Source: Trichosphaerium sp. ATCC 40318 (lineage: Eukaryota > Discosea > Flabellinia > Trichosidae). Taken from it: 64,000 bases of DNA. How positions within the stretch are numbered: the stretch's first letter is position 1; each line of letters begins with the position of its first letter. Below the pieces are notes generated by a model. The model did no database searches, was not told the origin of the DNA, and worked only from the letters and a program-made list of their open reading frames with translations. A program made the translations under genes and the position numbers. Shown here in pieces: positions 10,364-21,784 of the stretch. The DNA lies in the NCBI GenBank assembly GCA_038496445.1, contig JALMLS010000092.1, positions 46,861-110,860 of the forward strand, written 5' to 3'.

Positions 10364-12614
10364 ATGGAGTTGCGCGCAGGTATTATTTTCCTACATACTT
10401 ACGCTCTCCGTAACTAAATTACTAGTGATTATTGTTATTCTAGCAAATCTGTTATTAGCTTTTGGATCTAGTGTGACAGTTCAAATTAGTGATACAGTAG
10501 TGTCAAAGCCAATAGCACCTAATTTCGCCGGATTTTCAATTGAGGTCAGTAAAAAATGAACTGAGAATAGTTAAACGACTTTTTTGCTTTGTCACGTGAT
10601 ATTTTCACACGTGTGACGGATGAAAAGATGACTCATTACTAATAGGTCAGTGGGGCTATGGGAATGGTAGGACAACATCCAGCACCACCAAAGCCAGCAT
10701 TTGTTCAACTCGTTAAGAACTTGTGTGTCACCCCTGACCAACCAGGAACGATATTACGGTATGTTGATAGTAGTATAAGATACAGGTTACATACTCGTTG
10801 CGAAATTAACAAGATTGCAGTATTGGTGGAGATTCAGCTGATGTTTCTTGGTAAAACAGCAAATCACTAGTGCACTTTATTTAATACATGTTTTTTCGTT
10901 AGGTGGAATCCTGATCACTTACCTCGTCCTCCCTTCATAAAATATGATATCACAGAACACGACTTGATATCTGTCGATAACTGTGTACGCCAATTTAATG
11001 GCTCTTGGATCCCGGGAGTTATTTTCAGACCAGTACGAGTCCCTATCCTATTGCGCTTTTTTGTAATTCTTTCTGTTCAGGGAAACAATGCTACATGGGC
11101 TTTCAATCATGTAAATGCTATTGCCAAGTACACTGGTTGGAGTCATGTCAATGCTATAGAAATTGGTAATGAAGTAGATCGGTTTGTTGCGGCAGGAATA
11201 CGGTAATTCTTTATACTAGTTTTACCAATAACGTATTGACACTTTGAAAGACCATCAAATTGGACGTATGATGACTACCTTAAAGAGTTTAAATTCTTTG
11301 CAGAGTCAATATATAGTACAACAACAATACCTAAGAAGAAAATCCAAGGTGCTACTTATGCAGGTGGAGAGGAGGCGTTCGAAAAAGGTTTGCGTTTTCT
11401 AGCAAGTGCTTTTTCTGATATTTTCCCTGACGTCAGGTTTGCCTTCATACATGGCTTCAAATTTAGATTTTTTGAAAACTGTATCGTATCATAGGTACGC
11501 TGAAAACAAGTGCACTGGCCATCCGACGATTGATATACTAATGGAAGACCACTCAACAATACATTTGGTGCGTTAGGACTTTTCATATATTTTCCATAAA
11601 TGTACAAATCCCGAGACCTCTTTTATAACCTCTAGCCTCAATTCTGTTTTTTAAATCACATCGCAAGCTCATCAATGTTAGGCAGAGTCAATGGAAAAGT
11701 ACATTCAAGCCGCAGATAAACTTGGACTAAAGTACTTTATTGGCGAGTCGAATTCAGTTGCTTGTGGTGGAATGAAAAATGTCAGGTTCGTACTCCTCCA
11801 ACTGGCATGTGTTTACTAAAATAAAACGTAGTGATGTCCTAGCAGCCTCTCTTTGGGCAACAGATTTCATGTTCAACTTAGTAAAAGTACTGTCAAAAAA
11901 ATTAAATTTTACAAAAAGTAGTTTCTTTCTGACAATAATTTTGAGGTTGGTGCAGCAGGTATAAATTTTCATGGTGGTCCTCATGGTATATACGGTGCTA
12001 TTAATTTTGATTATACCGATATAAATAAACCAGATGTTCGTCCTTTATACTATGGTACCACAACTTGCTTTTTTTTTTTTTCAATCGAAAGTAACTAAAC
12101 AAAAAAAAAGCAATGTGGCTTTTTGCGACAACAACAAGTCATCACTCGGTATTATTGGATGCTTCAGTGCAATCTGATGATAGTTTGATTAAAACATGGG
12201 TTGTGAATAATCAAGATCGGTACATAGTCGTCATCATACACAAGAACTACAAAGGTACATTTTGAACAACTTTCCGAAAGCAACTTATGGACGTATTTTG
12301 TAGGATCAACTGCTTCTGTATCTGTATCCGCTCCTGGGAAAACAGCCCCCAAAGCTACCTTAAAAGTATTAGAAGGGAAAGAGGGCATTCTTTCTCACTA
12401 CGGTATCACCTACGCTGGTACATGATGTCACTTTTAATCAAAAACAGAAATCTGCTAATTACTCTTCTGCTTCTTAGGACAAACTTTTGATGGCACTACA
12501 GATGGTCTCCCTATTGGTACCATATCTCCTCTTTATATTGAGCAAAAATCTGGACTCTTTGAGTTCAGTGTAAAGCCGGCTACTATCGCAGTGCTAGAAG
12601 TCACCAAAATGTAG
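10364..12614 (+). CDS. GH79 family heparanase/beta-glucuronidase-like secreted enzyme
   Basis: Multi-exon gene for a glycoside hydrolase of family 79, enzymes that cleave glucuronosyl or related bonds in extracellular polysaccharides. Exon 1 is a 16-nt micro-exon (10364-10379); exon 2 (10426-10544) completes a signal peptide (IIVILANLLLAFGSS). Next come VSGAMGMVGQHP, NPDHLPRPPF and the acid/base motif in NAIEIGNEVDRF (near 11150-11180). The nucleophile candidate is Glu in YFIGESNSVACGG (near 11730-11775). The family block GINFHGGPHG (about 11955) follows, then a C-terminal beta domain ending at a TAG at 12612-12614. Both catalytic Glu are present, so activity is plausible. The amoebal or fungal-like diet of the host is inference. 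Substrate specificity cannot be told from the sequence. Confidence 0.85.
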
Positions 12615-13241
12615 AAGAGGACAAAATCCAAAATAACTAATTTGTCCATGATTCACAAAACAATACAATATTCTCAGCCGCTTTGCGCAAGTTCATTCTC
12701 TCTGACTATATTCTAATCACGTGCGCTAAGATTTCCTGGTGTGGAAGTGTACAACTAACGCGGATTAAATAACTCTTTTACTGCACTTGAAAAAGATTCG
12801 TTTTGTGGGTGTTCTTAAGTCGATGACGAATCTTTGTGACCTCGCTGTGACAACTTTTCTAAAAAATCATTCAAAACCAACCGCCTAAGCTCCAAAACTC
12901 TTCAAAAACAACTCTATTACTATCACACGCGTAAGGGTACCAATATCAACGTTTAACGCTAGTTTAGCTAACCGTTGGTTTAAAAATAGCTATAAAATGC
13001 TTTATCCCTATTAGATAATTTAGTTATCCGTACAAGGCCATTTTTAACGTTACTTAGCTGTCGCTAGTAAGGCCTTAACTAAAATATCAATTAATCAAAA
13101 AAAACTTAACGTGAACGTCATACGAAGCGTTAATAAACAAAACAATCTATAAATCTATTCAATAGCCCCTTTTTTTCGGTATAAAGAGCGAAATTCACAA
13201 ACCTCTCCTCACATAGTCTTAAATTCTCGAAGTATAACACA
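12615..13241. other. Intergenic between GH79 and ITPK-like genes
   Basis: Contains the 3' end of the GH79 gene and the likely promoter of the ITPK gene. One CACGTG lies near 12719. No coding signal or repeat recognised. Confidence 0.4.
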
Positions 13242-14799
13242 ATGGACGTCAACAACCCATCACTACGGTTTGGGTACGTATTAATGTCCGATTGGCGATA
13301 GTCGTTTAGCTGACTTGAACGCAGGTATTACACAGCAACCCGCAAAATGTCTCTGTGCCACGCATTTGCCTCTTGGGTACAAGAGTGGGCATTATCACAA
13401 GGTGTTAGCATAGAAACAGTGCCTATTAACCTTGAAGACGATCTAGATCGCCAGGTAATACTATTATCAAGTGTTTAAGCTTATGACTAATCTAGGGACC
13501 ATTCGATGTTGTTGTAACAAAGGTAACACACCTTACAGTAAAGCAAGACCAAGACAGAAAGGCAAAAGAGGCATTAAATAACGTTGTAAACTATTTAGAG
13601 CGCCACAAAGGTACAATTTCTTCAAACTGCGGAAAAAGAAAAAAAAAAAATCAAATTTTTCATGTTAAAAAAGAACCCGTGTATCGTACTCCTAGATACG
13701 TATTTAATAACTACATTTTAATATTAAGCCTTAATTTTATGGTTAATTTCATTTTCAGCTAACTTTTTTTTTTTTTTCTCTCAGAAGTCGTTCAGCTTGA
13801 TCCAGTATCAGCTCAAGTAGCCTGTACAAATAGATTTGAGATGACTTACATTTTCGAGTATTTGAACCGAAAATTGGCGTCTATTGACGTTTATTGTCCA
13901 CCTACTACGCTTGTACCTGATGATAATAAGCCTCTTACGGCGTATGTAAACTCAGAATTCAAATTCCCCGCAATTGCAAAAACTGTACAGGTACTCTACG
14001 CGCAAAACCATTCTCAAAGCATTTTCTGACCTATAAAAACCCACAGGCCTGTGGCGCTAAATGTGCACATGAGATGGTGCTTGTATGGTCTTTAGATGAT
14101 ATAAATCGGTTTAAACGCCCTTTAATAGTACAACCATACCTGAATCACAACGTACGACGAATTTAGCGACTTTTTGTTCAATCTTTTGTTTTTATTGTTT
14201 CTTTTCTCTCTTCTTTTGGTTTACTCATGTCTTATAGGCTACAATGGCGAAAGTATACGTTGTTGGATCTGATTCTACGGTTATTAAGCGTAAATCTCTA
14301 CCAAATCTAAAACCAGAGCCTCAGCATGATCCTGTCTTTTTTAATAGTCAGAAGTATAAGCATACTGTACGATTTGAAACTTGACAATAACTTTTTGACT
14401 AAAACTTCCTTTTTTAGGTTCCTCCTGGACTTGTTGAAGCGGCAGATGCCGGTAAGGCTCAGTTACCTTCTCAAGATGTTATAGACGCAATCACAAAGGT
14501 ATAGAGACGCTCTATTTTTCTAAAACAAACTAAAAAAGTCTCCATCTCTCCGTTGCTTTTTTTTTTTTTTTGACGAGTTTTCGTACTGACTTAAGTAGGC
14601 CCTATCTGATCTATTAGAACTGTCTCTTTTCGGATATGACCTTATTACTGATAGTGAGACTGGAAAGCATGCTATAATTGATATTAATTACTTTCCTGGT
14701 TACTCAGAAGTGGCCAATTTCAATTTGAAACTTTTTCACCATATGTTGAGTATGTATAAAAAAAAGCACGGTAGTTTACCGTTTACAATTAAGGAGTGA
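13242..14799 (+). CDS. Inositol-tetrakisphosphate 1-kinase-like (ITPK1) ATP-grasp kinase
   Basis: Phosphorylates inositol phosphates (Ins(1,3,4)P3 5/6-kinase and Ins(3,4,5,6)P4 1-kinase activities are typical of the family) in the cytosol. About eight exons; exon 1 is 13242-13273 and exon 2 starts at 13325. The N-terminal domain includes GYYTATRKM and GPFDVVVTKVTHLTV (the FDVxxxK strand of ITPK). The ATP-grasp core follows: ACGAKCAHEMVLVW, QPYLNHN, AKVYVVGSDSTVIKRKSLPN and FFNSQKY. The metal site is complete, with Asp in LFGYDLITD and Asp and Asn in AIIDINYFPGY. Stop is at 14797-14799. The family is common in plants, animals and amoebae but not usual in fungi, which bears on the host's identity. 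Exon borders for the middle exons are approximate. Confidence 0.88.
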
Positions 14800-15794
14800 A
14801 TGGTTTGGTGGTGTATAAAATAAACATGTACTGTAGCGTTTTAAAAGGGGTCCTCCGTGTCGTATTTATTTTTATCCGTATTTTGCTTTTATGTTTGTTT
14901 TAGAAGGTATGAGTTACCGGATTCGCGTATATATGGTATGGTCTTTCTGTTGCGCGTACAGTAGCAAGTAACGGTTCATGTTTTACATTTGACTTTTATG
15001 GTACTGCTTAAAAACTGTTAAATGAGGAACCTTCAGCGAAGGCGGTATACCCAGGGTAGGTTTGGACGTAAACAATGGCCTTGCCTTTGGATGTTAACCG
15101 ACATGCGTGTCGTTTGCTTTGGATGCTTGTTGATGTATATGGCGGTCACTGTCGCGTTTTTGGCACAGAACGGATCTTTGTACGGCACAGAGATTACCAC
15201 GCCGAAATTACTAGTCGGGTGCGGTCAAAACGCTTGTGAGTACGCTAACAAACCGTTAGAAAACCTATGGCATCTCCAGCTGAAAATATTTATAAAACAG
15301 CCACGTTTTACGGGTACTATCGGTTTTTTCAACTGCTTCTTCGTAATAGCCGCCTGTAATTGACGCTTGACATTTACTTATTTTATAAATCAGCTACGCA
15401 CGGTTAGTAGGACTTTTAAGTGGCGAAATAAAGAGCGGAGCACCATCAGAGTACGAACTACAGCATTATTAATCAATATAAGCTTATTTTATCAAATCAG
15501 AACGATAGACGCTCTTGGTATACTAGAAGTAGCGTTATATTCACTAAGAAACGCTAAAATATGGCTCAAAAGCCAGGAGACTGAGCTGGCAAAAATAAAC
15601 GCTTTACAAAGGCAAGAATTTTTTTTTCTTTTCAAATTCGACTTTGTTGTCGCCCTGAAAGGGTCACCAGCGATAATTTTTTATAATTGGGTCTTGAAAC
15701 TACTAGTTACTAGTGTGTTGCAACTATTAAAAATGCACATTTGTTGATACACGACATACACGTGATAATTTCGATTTTTTTTTTGTTTTGATTT
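14800..15794 (+). other. Spacer with two open frames of uncertain status
   Basis: Two plus-strand open frames, 15022-15363 (113 codons) and 15367-15747 (126 codons), are longer than expected by chance but resemble nothing known. The second contains a helical stretch (ALYSLRNAKIWLKSQETELA). It could be spliced in frame, with a GC donor near 15612, to the open frame that continues into the aldo-keto reductase-like gene. Whether this is a separate helical protein or an N-terminal extension is unresolved. Confidence 0.3.
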
Positions 15795-16019
15795 TTGGTT
15801 TTTTTGTTGACCTTTCTGTATAGTGTCGTTGAGTCAACTCTTAAGGACTTTACAACTGGTGTTATTAGAGATGTTCCTAAACTTATGCAAGTATCAAAGG
15901 ATGTATTAGAAGGACTTGCTGTCCAGCTGAATGACCTAAAGTCCTTAAAACTTCCAGAAACAAAACGCAATAAAATTCAGGTGAATCAAATCTCAAGCGA
16001 AGAAAAAACCTACGGGGAA

Positions 16020-17445
16020 ATGAGGACATTAAATGATGGAAACAAAATGGTAAACAAAAGCTCAATCTAAAGATGATTTATCTTTTTCTTCGAATTTTTC
16101 TTGTTTTTTTCTAATCCGCTTTGTACTAGCCTACAGTTGGTCTTGGTAAGTATAAATTACATAAAATAGTTTCAGTATATTTATATTGATGGTAAGGAAC
16201 GTGGCAGTTAGTAGGGAAGACATGTCAAGAAGCAGTTAAGCAATAGTTTCAGTTTTTTTTATTTTCGATTTCTTCTCGTATTAAAGTTTTCTCAAGGTGA
16301 AGCACGCTCTGAAGAGCGGTTATCAACGTATATCCACGGCTGGTAATTACCAAAACGAAGCAGATATCGGTATTGGTTGGACTAGTAGTGGTGTACGAAC
16401 CGTTGAAAAGAACTTCAGTGAACAACACTTCATAATAAGTTTCATAGGCAAAAAGATCAGATTTCTTCTTATCTACAATGATAGAAGCTCCAGATTTTGG
16501 AACTGATAAAGCAAAACAAAAGTTTGAACAGCAACTGAGAGAATTAAAGACAGATTACATCGATCTGTACATGCTACATTCACCAGGCACGTGAACACGT
16601 TTTTTTTATTAAACAAAGATATTTTTGAGTCCTTCAACGTTTTGGCACGTGAAGCGTGCCTTTAAGGAAGTTTGGAGGGTTTTTTGTGTACTTGCTGTTG
16701 TTCTGATTGTATTCGTTTCTTTAGGTGCCGATAACCTGCAAAGAGAAACGTGGGCGTTCCTGGAGTCTATGGTTGCAGCAGGGAAGATAAAGTCTCTTGG
16801 GATATCAAACTTTCAAGTTCCTGAGCTTCAACATCTACTCAGTTATGCTAAAATCAAACCTGTTCTTCTTCAAAACAAGTACAGCATATACCACAGAGGT
16901 ACGTATCGATAATTGGTGACAAAAGGGTTTTTTTGTGAAGGTGTCTCAATGCTTTTGTTTTATTATTCAGTGTTGATGTTCTAACCATGTTTGTAAGGTG
17001 CTCAACTTCGTTTTAATGCGAAAGAAGATGTGTACACATTATGTGAAACCAATAATATTGTCTTAGAAGCATACAGTCCTAATAGGTACGGACTAAAGGG
17101 ATTTTTTTGTAACCTTTTTTTTAACACATTGTAGTGGTTGGCCTTTTGCTCTTCGACCTGCTCAGGATCCTCATATACTCGCCATTGCAAAGAATAAAGG
17201 CATACCACCACAGTTAGTGATATTGAGATGGTTAATTCAACATGGTATTGTAGTTATTCCGAGGTACACCACCGCGAAAGCGAAACCAATTTTTTATTGA
17301 TTTTTGTATTTTTTTTAGGTCTGGTAATCCCGATCATATCAAGCAGAACTTGGATGTATTAGGTATTTCTCTTAGCAAAGAAGAGATGCAGTCGATTGAT
17401 GACATCAAGTATATGGTCACTTCTCCTATAAATGTAATGCCATAG
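16020..17445 (+). CDS. Aldo-keto reductase-like protein lacking two catalytic residues
   Basis: TIM-barrel aldo-keto reductase fold. Exon 1 (16020-16049) encodes MRTLNDGNKM. Exon 2 is a 16-nt micro-exon (16130-16145). Exon 3 (16197-16234) gives GTWQLVGKTCQEA, and exon 4 starts at 16297 (VKHALKSGYQRISTAGNYQN). Later exons give FFLSTMIEAPDFG, TDYIDLYMLHSPG, GKIKSLGISNFQVPEL, and the NADPH-site block IVVIPRSGNPDHIKQN. Stop is TAG at 17443-17445. Of the AKR tetrad, Tyr (GNYQNE) and His (LYMLHSPG) remain. The Asp of the DTA motif is Ser (ISTAGNY), and the Lys of the TTK motif is Met (LSTM). The cofactor region looks intact, so it may bind NADPH without normal reduction (inference). The frame is open upstream to 15795 (VVESTLKDFTTGVIRDVPKL), so a longer N terminus is possible. 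Confidence 0.82.
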
Positions 17446-17638
17446 TAGCTACTCTTTAACGCAACAAACACATTGTACAGAAAAAAAAGAAAACAAAGAA
17501 AGAGTCTCATATTTTTAGTCAAGCACATTTATCTCTTTTTGCTACTTAACTTTGTCATCTCGAAGTTTAAAAAAGTCCGTGGTCACGTGCTTATTTTGAA
17601 TACCTTGGCAGAAAAATACTTAACGGTTACATTTGCAG

Positions 17639-20600
17639 TTAGACATGACAATATATTATGTTTGCAAGTATCAAAATGACAAAGCTGAGTGAGGAGATAG
17701 TTTCCCCAGCGCTTGTTTGTGAAGAACATTTATCAGGTCCAAAGCTCATGAGTATTCTAAAATATGTAAGATCTACGTAAGTAGTAACAGAAGTGTATAC
17801 CCAGTATTTGACTTTTGGGGAATGTCATTAAAACAATTCTTGTCTCTGTTTGTCTGTATATTATCTATGGCACCAACAATACAATTAGCAGCAACAAGGT
17901 TAATTAAGGTTAGCTGCGCTTGTGAAATGTCAACTGTAATTCTGGCAGCTATTGTTAAACAACCTACTGCAATATAAGAACTTAGAGTTTAATTTCAAAG
18001 AAGGTGCATTCCTGTAACTGTTAGTACGACATCATCTGTACCATAGTCAATTGGAAGTGTTATTGTTATCTGACTCACAATATTAAGATCACCTTGTATC
18101 AATATTGGTTGATCTATGATTGCTTGTTCTGGAAGTGTGATGTTGATTGGAAGGCTTCGACAAACTCCAGGACAATTGAGACTTCCCAATGTTTCACAAG
18201 CTATTCCTGACTCGTTACAAAAGTAATTTCCACTAAATGAATCAAATTGGTCACTATCACATGTTAATGCTCGTAAATGGGTAGCGGTAATGTATTGGAT
18301 TGGAATTACCAGGTATTGACTTCAAAAGGAACAGATGGACACCAAAATCTATTGTTGGATACATCTCTAATAGTTATATTTAGCACGTGATATTTGAACA
18401 AACACTTACAGTTCAGGAATATCTTTGAGGTATCCAGGCAAGGGTCCATACAATTCATTATCACTTAAATCTCTGTTGAGTAAATTTTTTAGTTTCGCTG
18501 ACAATGAAGTCTCTCTATGTACAGTTTTCGAATATGAGGCACGTCAACATTGTCTTTTGGAAGCTCTCCTTCAAATGAGTTTCTATTCAAAAGCAAAGTA
18601 TCAACTTTGAGCTGAAATGTTGATGCTGTGATAGATCCTGTAAACTTGTTTCCACTCAAATCTCTTGTGCACGAGTGTAAACACTTGTACTGTGGAGTGA
18701 TACGTACAGTTTATCTATTTCCACTTGTTTGTTAAACATTGGAATAGATCCAGAAAATAGATTATTAGCAAGAAGACTAGGAGAACATTAGCGCCTAATA
18801 AAAATAGGAAAAGCTACAATCAACAACTTACATTGTCCCAGCTTTGGCGTGTTTAAAATTGTCAAGGCCACCTGAGAACTTATTACCACTTAAATCCCTA
18901 TTAACTAAGTTAGTTTACATCACCACGTGGTAGAAGATGCGCGTACAAATCAACATTGTAATGAGCAATTGCTGGAGGAAGATCACCTGATAGATTGTTG
19001 TTAGGAACATATCTAAGGGGGTTACAGTAAGTAAAACATTCTCAATGACTTCCTCGGTCATACAAAATGTATAATATCTTGTCATTGTCAAAAGGTATTT
19101 GTGGTAGACTTCCAGAAAATAGGTTATCTCGAGCTCGGCTTTACAATAGAATTAGTATCAACTGCCAAGAACAAAGTCACGTACAAATCGTAGACATCAA
19201 ATATCCAATCTGGAATAGTCCCGTTCAACCTGTTATTTGCAACATCCCTTTCAAATACAGCGTCAAGATGTGTGTAATCAAAGAACGTACAAATAGATTA
19301 AAGGGAGGCTACCAAGGAAGTCAGGAAGGTTTCCTTCCAAATCACAATCAATAAGGCTCCTAAAAGATATTGGAATACGTCTGATAGCATACATGATAGT
19401 CATACAGATGTGTTAGTTTAGATAAACTTGCGAAGTTTTGAGGGATTTCACCCAGAGATTTCCCGTCAATAGACCTATGAGTATTAGTCAGTGCCTCCAT
19501 AATACCCTCTTTATTTTGCTCGGTGATTGTACAAGTTTATCATATCTTCAAACGCTGGTGGTACCAAACGTGATACATCCAAGTCATCTATCAGTGATTG
19601 TGTACCGCTGATGCGTCTGTTGGCGAGTGTTGAGTACTATATAAGTCTTAAACACGTACAGCACTTCTAAACCATTTCCGTATATTTGCTCAGGGATTGT
19701 CCCATGGATAGAGGTGAACTCAAGAGTACTAACGAAATAAATTAACACGGTAAAGGTGAAGGGCTTACAGTGTTTTCAAGGCAGATTCAGGAGGGACATA
19801 TGGAATAGGACCACTAATTGAGGTGTATGATAGAGCGCTTAAAAACAAAAGTAAGGTTGTCTTGTTCTAAAAAACACGTGATTTGTGTTGTACTTACAGA
19901 AGCTCAAGTTGAGGAAGACTTGTAAATAAATTTGTTGGAATGGTTCCCATTATGTTATCATCACGTGATATAGTTCTACACAGAAATTAGCATCATATTC
20001 AACAACAGTAACGAACAGTTCACGAAGTTGTGTAAGTTGCACGATGGATGCAGGAATAGTTTGTGGTACACTTTGAATATCTCCTAGGTGATATCGAAAT
20101 GAGACAACAAAAATATAAAAAAATAAAACTTCCTGCACCGCCATACCACGAAGAAATCTACAAAGAAGTAAACAATTTGCCACAGCAAATGAAAATATGA
20201 TGACGTACAAAATCTCAAGATTTGTGAGTTTTCCAGGATTCAATGTAAGCGTCCATGATATACTATCAGTGTCTAGGACTCTTGAAAAACGTTTTAGTAT
20301 ATACCAAAGAGGAGTGTTTCTTACAAAACAGTGAGTGAGTCCAATCCATCAAAGGCGTCATCACTCAACTTCAAATCAATGTTCTCACGTATACGCCTAA
20401 CACGTTTGGTTACAACAATACAAACGGCGGTTGACGCTAACACTTCAATTATGGCATCTGATGAATCACATATCACGCCGGCATACTTGCAGGGCTAATA
20501 ATGATATTTAAAAGCAAACACGGATAGTAAAATTGATAAATAAAGCCACGCACGTGAAATAAAGGGTCATGTGAGTACACATCGCTCAATGCCGTTATGA

Positions 20601-20685
20601 AATCGGTTTGGGCATACGATACATTCAGTATCACTAGAAGTAGAACCAAGAATGAAGTCATTGAAATAAGATTCATTCTCGACAT
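17639..20685 (-). CDS. LRR surface protein with GPI-type tail, array copy 1
   Basis: First (leftmost) of seven tandem paralogues. Start at 20685 (MSRMNLISM; the Met at 20676 aligns with the other copies). The signal peptide (FLVLLLVILNVSYAQ) is followed by TDFITALSDVYSHDPLFH. An LRR cap with Cys comes next, then one-repeat exons (for example TLTLNPGKLTNLEIL), all on phase-2 introns. The distal part has SFSGNYFCNESGIACE-type Cys pairs, SLNCPGVCRSLPINITLPEQ and the membrane-proximal Cys module. The last exon (stop 17639-17641) encodes DKCSSQTSAGE and ends in a hydrophobic tail (LSFVILILANIIYCHV), consistent with GPI-anchor replacement. This tail differs from copies 2-5. The splice donor before the Cys module (GGAATGCACC) contains no GT in the needed phase. 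Ligand and function are unknown. Confidence 0.75.
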
Positions 20686-21784
20686 GTAGAGTGCTAAAAC
20701 GGTGTTGTTATAGACTCAACTTGAATTGGATGTGGTAGCTTTGTCAATGTAGTAACTTTAACGCTCCACAATACAATACAGTAGCCTAGAGAACTTGTAA
20801 CATAAAAAGGTACCTCTGATTGAAATGTTTTATCTCTAAAATTGTAGCTCACTTGTCACGTGACTTGACTTGAATTGGTAAAAATCCAAATGAGTAGTAC
20901 GCAACTTGTGGAGCCCAAGACTTTGTTCTATTCTTGATTTAAGCCATCTAGACTTATAAACTGGCTATTGGTAGTTAGTAAAACAGGATTTTGGTAGTTT
21001 ATATTTTAATGTAAGGGTTCAGAGACGCCAGATGACAGCTTCTTTATCTCTACGAGGTTGGGCCATTTTTGTTCACACTCCGACTGGTTCCCACATCTAC
21101 ACTTTTAACAATGACACGTGATACAAAGTTTCTTTACCACAGAAATTATTACGAACACGAAAGTTTTTTCTCACGTGACTATGTGAAGTCAGGAATGATT
21201 GACAGGTTGTTCCCACTTTTAAAATAAAAATACATGATATGGTTCACAAAAATGAGTATAAGCGTGGTGCGTGTAAGGCATACGGTATTATATTATTCAG
21301 TCTTTTAACCGTTTCATTCAAGGTTTGGCTTCTATTGTGACAAGACACTACAGTTCTTTATAGCTATCACCATATGAACATTCTTTGCCTGTCACTTTTC
21401 TTGTGGATTCAAAAGCCATCAGCAATGTGTATATATTATCAAGGCATATCGTACCTTAAACAGTAAGAAGACATAGCAGAGCTGAAAAGTTATGAGTTCT
21501 TTACAAAGACACCGTTAATTTGACCATAAAGTGTAAATACTCAAACGTTTGCTCGATATTTTGAAAAGAAAATAGCTTCCCAAAGGTAAAGAAGAGGCCC
21601 GAGATGAGAGGAGTTCTTTATTATGTTCACTCTGTCAGGCTTTAGTTCATTACACTAGGTTCTTTTCACGTGATATAGTTATGTTGACTAGTTATCTTTT
21701 GTTAAATGCAAGAACGGGTGTCTGAACTTAGCATATTATTGTATAATAAGCAGGAACGATTATTTTATTCTATTTTAGGTTGTC
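20686..21784. other. Spacer between array copies 1 and 2
   Basis: Holds the upstream region of copy 1, including the conserved CACGTG block near 21,100-21,165 and three further CACGTG hexamers (near 20,858, 21,173 and 21,667). No coding feature supported. Confidence 0.5.
21093..21165 (-). promoter_or_regulatory. Conserved upstream block of LRR array (copy 1)
   Basis: About 410 bp upstream of the copy 1 start. Matches the block found before copies 2-5: a CACGTG followed by AAAGTTTC and then TTACGAACAC. This is the most diverged version (GACACGTGATACAAAG). Conservation in spacer DNA suggests a promoter or enhancer. Confidence 0.5.
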
